This document shows positions 18,764 through 27,260 of a stretch of 64,000 nt of DNA, one piece after another (position 1 is the first letter of the stretch; each line of letters starts with the position of its first letter). A program made the translations under genes and the position numbers. The notes below the pieces were generated by a model, which made no database searches, had not been told where the DNA came from, and was given only the letters and a program-made list of their open reading frames with translations. This stretch comes from Anaerocolumna chitinilytica (GTDB lineage Bacteria; Bacillota; Clostridia; Lachnospirales; Lachnospiraceae). The stretch covers positions 2,732,001 to 2,796,000 of the forward strand of contig NZ_AP023368.1 in assembly GCF_014218355.1 (NCBI RefSeq), read 5' to 3'.

Positions 18764-19069
18764 ACAATCATATTATATATGACTACTATAATAGTGCGTT
18801 TTTATGTGTTTTTCCTATGATTTATTTTGGAAGGTATTAATATTAATATTGACATTTATATTATAACAAAAATAATTAAAAACCACTGATAGCTGAATAT
18901 ATAATCGTTTATAATTTTAGGCAATTAATTTCAATTTTGTTAAAAAGTAAGTGGATATTAATATTTCTGCATTAATTAGATTTGGATTAATTGTAGACAA
19001 TGTTCAAAATTCCATTTAAATTACCTAGAATTATAATTATTAAAACAGCTGATTCATTTGCAAGAGGGG

Positions 19070-19112
19070 ATCAATTCATGTATAAAACATTTGTATACAG
19101 GTGAATTGATAG
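19070..19112 (+). other. Leader hairpin before the secreted-peptide gene
   Basis: ATCAATTCA-TGTATA pairs with TATACA-GG-TGAATTGAT, a 15-bp stem broken only by a GG bulge, with an 8-9 nt loop. It has no T-tract. It directly precedes GGGAG and the possible MDKLF leader peptide, so it could influence translation there. Confidence 0.6.
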
Positions 19113-19387
19113 AAGGGAGTGATTCCAATGGACAAGTTATTTTAGCTTTTCAGTTGTTTCGGGATTTATATTCCTTATAAATCATAGGCTTTGTATCCAT
19201 ATATATAATACGTTCCTTGAAAATTACAACTGGGTAGCGTGAACTTGTAATGGAACTATTTGAGCCCCATCAGGGACTAAGAAAAACGCTTGTAGGTATA
19301 TATGAAAACAGCAAGAAGTTTATTTGAGGTTTTACAGAAAACCGTGAAATTATTATAAAACATATAAATAAAGGAGGAAACAACATA

Positions 19388-19807
19388 ATGAAAAAGTTTA
19401 TCTCTATGGCTTTAGCTCTTTGCTTATTAGGTTCTAGTACATTATCTGTAAATGCAGCAACCAACACTACATACGCCAGTACACCTTCTGCAAGTGGTAC
19501 AGGATCAGTAACCTTGGCATCGGTTACTTCTGTTTCAGCTACGGGATCAACCGTTGCTAGTGCTGGTCCTAAAGGTAGTATCAATGGTGTAAGTGTGTCA
19601 GTAACGCTTACCTATGGAGTTGCAAATACAACAAAGACAGTTACTGCAACTGAAAGTGGTCCTGCTAACCAGAAATCCGTAACAGCGACAGCACCTTATA
19701 CATATGTCAACTCAATTTCCGCAACAGGCAGCCACTATTATGCTGCATACAATACGTCAACTGGTATTGGAGAAACTGCCACTTGGAGCAGCTATGTAAC
19801 TCCTTAA
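19388..19807 (+). CDS. Small secreted Ser/Thr/Ala/Val-rich protein, unknown function
   Basis: A 139-aa protein with a clear Sec signal peptide (MKKFISMALALCLLGSSTL, predicted cleavage after SVNA at residue 23). The mature part is about 116 aa, rich in Ser, Thr, Ala, Val and Gly, with no Cys after the signal. It has two SATGS motifs, one in the middle and one near SATGSHYYAAYN, and ends in an aromatic stretch (TATWSSYVTP). It has a very strong ribosome binding site (AAAGGAGG). It is separated from a lipoprotein and an ABC transporter by a stable hairpin, a layout common for an abundant secreted peptide or bacteriocin with an immunity or sensing transporter. A lactococcin 972-like arrangement comes to mind, but I do not see that family's signature. 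Confidence 0.75.
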   Translation: MKKFISMALALCLLGSSTLSVNAATNTTYASTPSASGTGSVTLASVTSVSATGSTVASAGPKGSINGVSVSVTLTYGVANTTKTVTATESGPANQKSVTATAPYTYVNSISATGSHYYAAYNTSTGIGETATWSSYVTP

Positions 19808-19892
19808 TTGAAAAGGAGAGATTGAATGTAAATGCCTCTAAAATTATTTTCATTTAAAAGATTTAATTTTATTTACAAATCAAAAGGAAGAT

Positions 19893-19919
19893 TAAGTGGG
19901 GGATTTAATCCCCCACTTA
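19893..19919 (+). other. Intercistronic hairpin after the secreted-peptide gene
   Basis: A perfect palindrome: TAAGTGGGGGATT (19893-19905) against AATCCCCCACTTA (19907-19919), in practice an 11-bp stem with a five-base loop. No T-tract follows. It lies between the peptide gene and the lipoprotein gene, so it may protect the upstream message or partly stop transcription. Confidence 0.75.
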
Positions 19920-19937
19920 GGAAGCTGAGAGGAATAA

Positions 19938-21152
19938 ATGTTGAAGAATGTTCTAAAAGTGATTTTCTTAATAATGATAGTAGGGATAGTATTGCTATCA
20001 GGATGCTCCCCCAAAATTTTAAATGAAAACCGTTATATAAAAGGTGAAGATTCCCAATTTTATTACTATTGTAGCGCGGATGCACAGCCTATGGCTGAAA
20101 GTGAGAAAGGCTACTATTTTTTTAGCGGTGACTATCTATATTGTGCGGATAAATCGAATATGACGCCTGTTATTGTTTGCGATAAACCAAATTGTCTGCA
20201 CGATGAAGAAACTGATTCCACAAAAAGACTTTATTGCAATGCATTTTTTCAGGGTGCAAAATCCTTATTTTATTATAAGGGATCGCTATATATCTTTGTA
20301 ACTCGCACCACAACAACGAGCGAAAGTGAATTATTGAAGGTCTCGCTTGACGGAACCAAGAGGAAATCTTTATTCAAGGTTGATGGGATTATCAGCGCAG
20401 CTGCTCTACATAGAGGGACAGTGTATTACGCAGCACAAGTATGGGACGCTGATGGACAGTCGACTGTGTGTGTTAATGCTGCTAAGCTAAATGGAAGAAG
20501 TAAGGAAATTTATAAAGATAAATTCGTTTTTGGGAATGTGAGTGACATACTGTGCTATGGGAATTACGTATATATGGATTCTTTTGATTTTACTGAGAAA
20601 GGAAATCTTGATAGGACAGTGAGATATAACACAGTAACCGGAGAAACAAAAGTGCTATTTGACAATCCGGTACTGGTTTCCACCGGTATACCTTCCTTTA
20701 TTAATGATAAAATGTATTTTAGAAAAACGAAGCTGAAGTTTCCTGAAATGTCACTTGAAAACCAGGAAGCGTTTATCGCTGATATTGATGGAAATAATAT
20801 AAAAAGTAGTTTTGACCCCGGATTTCCGGTTGGAGTCAACTCCGATGGACAGTATCTATATGCCCATGACGTGGAATGGAGTCCTTTCAGCAAGCCGGCA
20901 GAAGAGCAACGGCTTACGTTATATACAATTGACGGCAAAGTGGTAGACAGCATTCCGACGGGTTCCTTTGGAAGTATACAGAGCATCATTCCCGGTGGTA
21001 AAGATCATATGTTTTTACAACAACTGGATAATAACTTTTTTACAATTTATTATACGGATAAGAGTCAGATATCTACGGGAAAAATGCAATGGAAGTTATT
21101 ATTTAAAATAGAGCAGGGAAAGATGCGTCCTACAATTAAAAGTACTTCATAA
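19938..21152 (+). CDS. Lipoprotein with beta-propeller-like body and CxKPxC motif
   Basis: A membrane-anchored extracellular protein of 404 aa. Seen: a lipoprotein signal ending LLSGC (Cys23), a CDKPNCLHDEE segment at about 81-91, then repeated strand pairs of the form GTVYYAAQ, YGNYVYMD, INDKMYFRKT, and SDGQYLYAH, each about 40-50 residues apart. This suggests a beta-propeller like the DUF5050 or TolB-type proteins common in Clostridia. Its substrate is unknown; a sensor, a chaperone or an immunity lipoprotein for the upstream secreted protein are options. The ribosome binding site GAGAGGAA precedes the ATG. It is followed after 19 nt by the ABC ATPase gene. Confidence 0.7.
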   Translation: MLKNVLKVIFLIMIVGIVLLSGCSPKILNENRYIKGEDSQFYYYCSADAQPMAESEKGYYFFSGDYLYCADKSNMTPVIVCDKPNCLHDEETDSTKRLYCNAFFQGAKSLFYYKGSLYIFVTRTTTTSESELLKVSLDGTKRKSLFKVDGIISAAALHRGTVYYAAQVWDADGQSTVCVNAAKLNGRSKEIYKDKFVFGNVSDILCYGNYVYMDSFDFTEKGNLDRTVRYNTVTGETKVLFDNPVLVSTGIPSFINDKMYFRKTKLKFPEMSLENQEAFIADIDGNNIKSSFDPGFPVGVNSDGQYLYAHDVEWSPFSKPAEEQRLTLYTIDGKVVDSIPTGSFGSIQSIIPGGKDHMFLQQLDNNFFTIYYTDKSQISTGKMQWKLLFKIEQGKMRPTIKSTS

Positions 21153-21171
21153 GAACCGGGGAGACTCCACA

Positions 21172-22062
21172 ATGATGTTTTCATTTGAAAGTGTATCAAA
21201 AAATTACAAGAATACCATTGCACTAAATAACTTTAGCGCAGACTTATCAGAAGGTGTCTATGCGTTACTTGGGCCAAATGGTGCCGGTAAATCCACATTA
21301 ATGAATATTATCTCAGGCAATATCAATGCCAGTTCGGGAAAATGTTTATGGAACGGTCAAAACATTGAAGATTTGGGAAAAAAGTTCCTGAACATATTAG
21401 GTTATATGCCGCAGCAGCAGAATTTATATCATAATTTCACAGCCAGGCAATTTCTGTGGTATATGGCTGCCTTAAAAGGTCTGACCCGCAGACAAGCATC
21501 AGATAAAATTGACTTTTTATTAGAATTAACCCATTTGCAGAAAGATGCACATAAAAAATTAGGCACATTTTCCGGTGGTATGAGACAGAGGATACTCATT
21601 GCGCAATCACTTCTGAATGACCCGCAGATGCTTATTCTGGATGAACCAACAGCTGGTCTTGACCCGATGGAGAGAGTAAGCATCCGAAATTTTATCAGTG
21701 AGATATCTTTAAGTAAGATAGTAATCTTTGCCACCCATGTAGTCAGTGATATTGAGAATATTGCAAAAGAGATTATCTTTCTTAAGCAGGGACAGCTGGT
21801 CTTAAAGGATTCCCCGCTTAACATTTTACAATCCATGTCCTCTAAGATATGGCAAAGCAGTATCCCTGCAGATGAGCTTGAAGGGATTCGGCAAAAATTT
21901 GCAGTCAGCAGTGTAGTCCCTCAGAGGGATGGTACTCTTTGTGTATATGTAATGTCAGAATCTTGCCCAAAAGATTTTTCGTGGACGGCTGCCGTACCAA
22001 ATTTAGAAAGCGTCTATCTGTACTTATTTAATGAGGATAACAATGAGAATATTTTCAGGTGA
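21172..22062 (+). CDS. ABC transporter ATP-binding protein (ABC-2 exporter type)
   Basis: The ATPase of an ABC-2-type transporter, 296 aa. Seen: Walker A GPNGAGKST at 34-42, signature FSGGMRQR at about 138, Walker B MLILDEPTAGLD, and H-loop IFATHVVSD. Residues after about 215 form the C-terminal extension usual in drug- or peptide-export ATPases. It belongs with the permease gene, which it overlaps by 20 nt. Genes of this form often give self-protection against peptides or export them. The start could be either of two adjacent ATG codons (21172 or 21175). Confidence 0.9.
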   Translation: MMFSFESVSKNYKNTIALNNFSADLSEGVYALLGPNGAGKSTLMNIISGNINASSGKCLWNGQNIEDLGKKFLNILGYMPQQQNLYHNFTARQFLWYMAALKGLTRRQASDKIDFLLELTHLQKDAHKKLGTFSGGMRQRILIAQSLLNDPQMLILDEPTAGLDPMERVSIRNFISEISLSKIVIFATHVVSDIENIAKEIIFLKQGQLVLKDSPLNILQSMSSKIWQSSIPADELEGIRQKFAVSSVVPQRDGTLCVYVMSESCPKDFSWTAAVPNLESVYLYLFNEDNNENIFR

Positions 22063-24427
22063 ATTAATTAAAAATTTTTTTAATAAGGTCATTTGGTTTC
22101 TTTTACTTTTCTTTCTGACATTGTCTATTTTTTTATTTATAAAAGAAGCCCATTCGGTTAATGTGATTCAGAACACTTACATAGATTATTATTCAAACAT
22201 GCCGGTAGACGAAGCCCTTAACACTGCGAGTAGTCGGCGGGAAATAAATGATTTGCGAATGACACTGCAAAATCTCCGCTCGACCTATCAGGATGAGAAA
22301 CTTGCCGAAAAAGCTTTTTTGGATTATGCTAGTACCTTTTATGGGGATGATGTTGAAGCGTTAGCTCTTCTAAAAGATCAAGATAAGATTGATGTGTCCA
22401 GACTCGGGATGGAAAATGAACAACTATATTATTTGATTTCTCAATTAGAGTATATAAAATCTTATGATGTCTTTATTTCCTCCTTGGATCAACGCACGCA
22501 AGCTATGCTAAACTCTTCACTTTTTCGTACGAAAGGATCATTTGCACATCGTAATATAGAAAAAACACAGTCTGATTTTGATAAAATGAAGACTATTAAG
22601 CTGTCGATAGGTAATGATTCCGGTGTTTTGACCATTTCAAAGTTCATATATACTGATGGCTTATTAATAGCCTTTCTGTTTATATTATGTTACTATATTT
22701 TTACTGTGGAACGTGAGAATGGGCTCTTAAAGATACTTAAGGCTACGGTTAAAGGTCATCTGCCCGTTATATTTTCTAAAATTATAGTATTGCTATTGTT
22801 TACGATTCTTGGGGTTACTGTAGTGTATGGAACAGAGCTATATCTGGCGAAGCAAATGCTGGGTTTTGGAGAGTTATCAAGATATATCCAGTCCATAAGT
22901 GCTTTTCGAGATTGTCCTGTTATCCTTACGATAGGCGAATATCTTTTATGCTTTTTTTTCACAAAGCTTGCGGTGATGGTTTTAGTTGCGCTTATTCTTG
23001 CGCTGTTTTTTCAGCTTAGTGAATCTTCTTCATTTATATATTTATTGATTCTTGTATTCTTCTGTGTGGAATATTTATTTTATTTATTGATACATCCTGC
23101 TTCTGTATTTAATCTTTTGAAATATATTAATATTTTTTCCTTTCTTGATACTTTTGGTATGTTTCGGATTTATACGAATATCAACTTGTTTGGGTATCCG
23201 TGTAACAGGATTTTCATCACAGTTGTTTCAATCATAATAGCTTCTATTTTATTGATATTAATTAATCTAAGGCTATTCACTTTGAGATGGCAAGGATTTA
23301 CAAGGCCTCATCTTGTGAACAGGCTCTTTCAACGCAGAAAAAGGTACTTTGGTTCTGTTAGTTTATTGTACCATGAATTCTATAAAACCTTTTTTACGAA
23401 TAAGCGATTTCTTGTTGTTTTAGCATTAGGGTTTATTTTGTATTGTTCTATCGATCAAACTCCTTTGTATGTTAACAGAGAAACTTCAAGTTATCTAACT
23501 TTTATTAACAAGTATGAGGGTATACTGACAGAAGATAAAAACAGTTTAATCCAGGCAGAAATAAATGATATCAATAGTATTCCGGACAAGATGGTTGCAA
23601 TTAGTGAAAAATACAAAAATGGTACTAGTTCAAAAGAAGAATATCAGAACGAATTCAATTCTCTGCAATTTGACATTGAGAAAAACGTCGGTTTTTCGCG
23701 TTTTGAAAAGCAATTCGAGTATCTTACGTCGCTAAAACTTTCATCAAAGCCCGGGATTGTATCTGAGGTATCCTCAGACTATTTGTTTGATAACGAAAAA
23801 CGAGATTATATATATGCCATTTATATCGTCGTATTAATTATCGTCTGCATTAGCTGTATTTTTCCAGTAGATTCCCAAAGTGGGATGGAAAATATTTTAC
23901 GCTGTACAGTAGGCGGAGAGAAGAAGCTTTTCTATATAAAAACTATTGTGGCAACTTTATTTTCATCCATCCTATTTATCTTGATTTCTTTTATGAGTTA
24001 TATAAATATGTTTCTTAAATATAGAATTTCCGATGTAAAACTGCCGATACAAAGCATACAAAAATACGCAAATCTGACCATTGAGTTTAGCATTATAGGC
24101 TTTATTATCTTTGCTATATTCTTAACATTATTGACAGTTGTAATGATAACCCAGATAGTTATATTGCAGTCTCTGTTATTAAGAAAACAATCATTAGTAA
24201 TATTGTGCTCATCAGTACTTTTCCTATTCCCTTTATTTCTAGGGTATATTGGAGTTACAACATTAAACTTTTTAAGTATCAATAACTCGTTTCAACTATT
24301 TCAGACTATGTCAGATAATTCGAACATGAAAGAGAACATCCTGTATTTTATCGCAGTCGTTGTAATAACATTGGGAGTTACTTTCATTAATGTTAGAATT
24401 TATAGAAAAAAGATAATCTTTATTTGA
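22043..24427 (+). CDS. Large ABC permease built from two tandem ABC-2-like halves
   Basis: An integral membrane protein of 794 aa. ATG 22043 is preferred over 22031 because GAGG lies 6 nt before it. The two halves look alike: an N-terminal helix (about 12-32 and about 447-465), a long extracytoplasmic loop of 115-170 residues, then a helix ending in a charged ENGLLKILKATVKGH-type segment (near 222 in half one) matched by QSGMENILRCTVGGE (near 605 in half two), followed by several helices. This suggests a fusion or duplication of an ABC-2 permease, so one chain may replace the usual dimer. Its partner ATPase is encoded just upstream. Confidence 0.82.
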   Translation: MRIFSGELIKNFFNKVIWFLLLFFLTLSIFLFIKEAHSVNVIQNTYIDYYSNMPVDEALNTASSRREINDLRMTLQNLRSTYQDEKLAEKAFLDYASTFYGDDVEALALLKDQDKIDVSRLGMENEQLYYLISQLEYIKSYDVFISSLDQRTQAMLNSSLFRTKGSFAHRNIEKTQSDFDKMKTIKLSIGNDSGVLTISKFIYTDGLLIAFLFILCYYIFTVERENGLLKILKATVKGHLPVIFSKIIVLLLFTILGVTVVYGTELYLAKQMLGFGELSRYIQSISAFRDCPVILTIGEYLLCFFFTKLAVMVLVALILALFFQLSESSSFIYLLILVFFCVEYLFYLLIHPASVFNLLKYINIFSFLDTFGMFRIYTNINLFGYPCNRIFITVVSIIIASILLILINLRLFTLRWQGFTRPHLVNRLFQRRKRYFGSVSLLYHEFYKTFFTNKRFLVVLALGFILYCSIDQTPLYVNRETSSYLTFINKYEGILTEDKNSLIQAEINDINSIPDKMVAISEKYKNGTSSKEEYQNEFNSLQFDIEKNVGFSRFEKQFEYLTSLKLSSKPGIVSEVSSDYLFDNEKRDYIYAIYIVVLIIVCISCIFPVDSQSGMENILRCTVGGEKKLFYIKTIVATLFSSILFILISFMSYINMFLKYRISDVKLPIQSIQKYANLTIEFSIIGFIIFAIFLTLLTVVMITQIVILQSLLLRKQSLVILCSSVLFLFPLFLGYIGVTTLNFLSINNSFQLFQTMSDNSNMKENILYFIAVVVITLGVTFINVRIYRKKIIFI

Positions 24428-24739
24428 TGAAACATTAAGGGTAAGTAAAACAAAGGAGCTTCATCCATAAAAATGAAGGAGCTATTAATAAGGCTAAAAG
24501 AAATATATAAAATATGCTGAGATATATCCCTCAAGAGTAGATATGATAAATGACTAAACCTACCTTTGAGGGATTTTCAATGTTAAGAATGTCTAAATAC
24601 TGTTAATATTTATTTTGGCACATTTTATAATCAATAGATTATGAGATGAAACTGGTAATTATAAAAAATGCATAAAATTATGAAGTAAAAATATACAATA
24701 TGTATAATAAAATTTTAACAATATTTAAGAGCATTTTTT
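24428..24739 (+). other. Intergenic region with hairpins between two ABC operons
   Basis: About 310 nt without a gene. It contains an imperfect hairpin at 24457-24483 (AGCTTCAT with ATGAAGGAGCT) and a terminator-like stem at 24528-24572. The remainder is AT-rich; I see nothing more until the promoter at 24740. Confidence 0.6.
24528..24578 (+). terminator. Probable terminator after the tandem-permease gene
   Basis: CCCTCAAGAGTAG at 24528-24540 pairs with CTACCTTTGAGGG at 24560-24572 apart from a two-base mismatch. The stem is followed by ATTTTC. The T-tract is modest. Confidence 0.55.
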
Positions 24740-24768
24740 TTGACTTATAACCGCCTCCTTTGTATAAT
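24740..24768 (+). promoter_or_regulatory. Sigma-A-type promoter for the MacB-like transporter
   Basis: TTGACT at 24740-24745, a 17-nt spacer, and a perfect TATAAT at 24763-24768, 46 nt before the TTG start codon. Confidence 0.8.
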
Positions 24769-24814
24769 GGCATGAATACAGCAGGATACTTAATGTATAA
24801 GGAGGAGAAAAAAA

Positions 24815-27166
24815 TTGCTGGAGTTAATAAATATAAAAAGAAGTTATAATGTCGGTGGCATAGAAACAAGAGCGTTGGACGGAATCAGTGTGGCCTTCAG
24901 GCAAAAAGAATTCGTTGCAATTCTTGGTTCCAGTGGGTCCGGAAAGACTACCTGTCTTAATATTATTGGTGGACTTGACCGCTATGATTCGGGTGAACTT
25001 GTTATTAAGGGAAAGAAAACTGCGGATTTTAGTGAAAGAGATTGGGATGCGTACCGGAATAATTCTATCGGTTTTGTATTTCAAAGTTATAATTTAATTA
25101 TGCATCTAAGCATTGTAGCAAACGTTGAGCTTGGTATGACCTTAAGCGGTGTGTCCGCAGAAGAAAAGCATAAGAAAGCACTAGAGGTACTGGAAAAGGT
25201 CGGCTTAAAAGAGCATCTGCATAAGAAGCCTAATCAATTATCCGGAGGACAGATGCAGCGTGTTGCTATTGCACGAGCCTTAGCAAATAATCCGGAGATT
25301 CTACTTTGTGATGAACCTACAGGTGCACTGGATAGCACTACCAGTATACAGATTATGGAACTGATTAAGGAAGTTGCCAAGGAACGTTTGGTTATTATGG
25401 TTACGCATAATCCGGAGCTTGCTGAAAACTATGCTGATCGTATTATCCGTTTTCAGGATGGTAAAATCATATCTGACTCTCATCCTCATAAGGAAAGGCC
25501 GAAGGCTGATGAATTCAAGCTGAAAAAGACAAGTATGAATTTTCTTACAGCCCTTCGATTATCCTTTAATAATATTCGTACGAAAAAGGGCAGAACCATT
25601 CTTACTGCTTTTGCATCCAGTATCGGGATTATTGGTATTGCGGTGATTTTAAGCTTATCATCAGGCTTTCAGACTCAAATTGATAAATTTCAGAGAGATG
25701 CCATGGCAGAATTTCCTATTATCATATCACAAACTGCCGCAACAATCGATGCAGAAAGCATGCAAAAGATGAGAGCCGACAATAAGGAGGAGAAGAGTGC
25801 CTATGCTGCCACTGATAAAGTTACACTCTATGATCCGACAGATACCCAAATAAGTCATAAGAACATTTTTACACAGGATTATCTTGATTACCTGAATAAG
25901 ATTGATCCCAATATCTGCAGCAGTATTGGTTATACCAGATTAGTCTCTATGAATATGGTACGTAAAGTGGATGAAAAGGTTATACCGGTTACCTTAAGCA
26001 GTAAAGACAGCACATCAGGAAATGGACAATCCCAGGGCGGCGGTTTGGCTTCTGCAATGGGTCTATCTTCTTATCCCAAACAGCTAAAAGCAGATGAGGA
26101 GTCCTATCTTACGAAGAATTATGACCTTATGGCAGGTGCATATCCTACCAGTGCGACAGATCTGGTACTAGTTATAGATGAGAATAACAAGTTGGACTAT
26201 AACATCCTAAAAAACCTTGGGTTTGATACAGAAGGGAAAAAGAACATCAATTTTAGCGATATTATAGGTACAGAGTTTAAGATAATTCCGAACAATGTTT
26301 ATTATACTAAGACACCGGTGGGAACCTATCTACCCGGAAGTGATTATCAGGCAATGTATGATGCAGGAGAAGATATCTCGGTTAAAATTGCAGGAGTGGT
26401 AAGGCAGAAAGAAGATGTAGCAATGGCGCTTCTAAATCCCGGCATTGCATACAGTGATGAGCTATCTGACATGGTAATTAAAAATGCTAAAACTTCTGAT
26501 ATTGTTAAGGCCCAGGAAAAAAGTGATTTGAATATAATTACAAATGAGAAACTGAACGAAGAAACGAAAGATACTTTTCTTTCTTATCTTGGTGGAAATG
26601 CCACTCCTTATGTTATAATGGTATACCCATATAATTTTAATGATAAGGACGCTGTTACGGATTATTTGGATCAGTATAACAAAGGAAAAGATACAAAGGA
26701 TCAAGTGGTATATACGGATCTTGCAGCAACTATGTCAAGCCTAACCAGCGGTATTATGGATGGAATAACGATTGTCCTAATTGCTTTTGCAGGAATATCA
26801 CTTGTGGTGAGTCTTATTATGATATCTATTATAACTTATACCTCAGTACTGGAAAGAACAAAAGAAATCGGGATACTCAGAGCATTAGGTGCCAGAAAAA
26901 AAGATATTACCCGTGTATTTGATGCAGAGACTACAATACTTGGCGTATTCTCCGGAATTCTTGGAGTGGTGTTAGCATGGCTGTTAACTTTCCCTATTAA
27001 TTCGATTCTTTATAAGATGACAGAACTTAATAATGTAGCCCATCTTGAAATCGAGCATGCTGTCCTATTAGTAGCAATTAGTACAATACTAACAGTACTG
27101 GGAGGACATATACCAGCAAAGATGGCTTCCAGAAAAAATGCAATAGAAGCTTTGCGTTCCGAATAA
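24815..27166 (+). CDS. MacB-type ABC transporter, fused ATPase and permease
   Basis: A one-chain ABC transporter of 783 aa. The N-terminal ATPase (1-225) has GSSGSGKTT, LSGGQMQR, and ILLCDEPTGALD, all of the LolD/MacB class. Then follow one helix (about 262-284), a large extracytoplasmic domain (about 290-645), and three helices at the end with the FtsX/MacB core (ERTKEIGILRALGARKKDI, then two helices and AKMASRKNAIEALRSE). Such proteins export or sense peptides and antibiotics, or control cell-envelope enzymes, by mechanotransmission. The start is TTG 24815, placed 7 nt after GGAGGAG; no ATG fits. It is a single-gene operon with its own promoter and terminator. Confidence 0.92.
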   Translation: MLELINIKRSYNVGGIETRALDGISVAFRQKEFVAILGSSGSGKTTCLNIIGGLDRYDSGELVIKGKKTADFSERDWDAYRNNSIGFVFQSYNLIMHLSIVANVELGMTLSGVSAEEKHKKALEVLEKVGLKEHLHKKPNQLSGGQMQRVAIARALANNPEILLCDEPTGALDSTTSIQIMELIKEVAKERLVIMVTHNPELAENYADRIIRFQDGKIISDSHPHKERPKADEFKLKKTSMNFLTALRLSFNNIRTKKGRTILTAFASSIGIIGIAVILSLSSGFQTQIDKFQRDAMAEFPIIISQTAATIDAESMQKMRADNKEEKSAYAATDKVTLYDPTDTQISHKNIFTQDYLDYLNKIDPNICSSIGYTRLVSMNMVRKVDEKVIPVTLSSKDSTSGNGQSQGGGLASAMGLSSYPKQLKADEESYLTKNYDLMAGAYPTSATDLVLVIDENNKLDYNILKNLGFDTEGKKNINFSDIIGTEFKIIPNNVYYTKTPVGTYLPGSDYQAMYDAGEDISVKIAGVVRQKEDVAMALLNPGIAYSDELSDMVIKNAKTSDIVKAQEKSDLNIITNEKLNEETKDTFLSYLGGNATPYVIMVYPYNFNDKDAVTDYLDQYNKGKDTKDQVVYTDLAATMSSLTSGIMDGITIVLIAFAGISLVVSLIMISIITYTSVLERTKEIGILRALGARKKDITRVFDAETTILGVFSGILGVVLAWLLTFPINSILYKMTELNNVAHLEIEHAVLLVAISTILTVLGGHIPAKMASRKNAIEALRSE

Positions 27167-27180
27167 TAAATAAAAATAAT

Positions 27181-27252
27181 AAATAAAAGCCCTATGACAA
27201 TCAACAGCTCACATATAACGATAAGTTGTTGAAGGCATAGGGCTTTTATTTT
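27181..27252. terminator. Bidirectional terminator between MacB-like and beta-helix genes
   Basis: AAATAAAAGCCCTATG (27181-27196) pairs with CATAGGGCTTTTATTT (27236-27251), 16 bp. T-rich ends on both strands serve the convergent genes on either side. Confidence 0.85.
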
Positions 27253-27260
27253 AATAATAG

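Larger units (their letters stand above)
18587..19387 (+). other. Long AT-rich intergenic region with a structured leader
   Basis: About 800 nt without a convincing gene. It holds a strong promoter at 18735, a 15-bp bulged hairpin at 19070-19112, a possible five-codon ORF (MDKLF) at 19129-19146 behind GGGAG, and a 7-bp stem (ATTACAA/TTGTAAT) around 19226-19253 enclosing GGGTAGCG. The rest up to 19060 is AT-rich and featureless to my reading. I could not match the leader to a known riboswitch class. Confidence 0.5.

Noticed and set aside
19200..19290. Known riboswitch (c-di-GMP class I/II, preQ1 or others) in the secreted-peptide leader
   Set aside because: GGGTAGCG and nearby stems gave a passing resemblance, but the defining conserved cores could not be aligned by eye. 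An Infernal search is needed.
19388..19807. Lactococcin 972 family assignment of the secreted peptide
   Set aside because: The operon layout fits, but the family's His/Ser core and Trp pattern were not found; kept as an analogy only.
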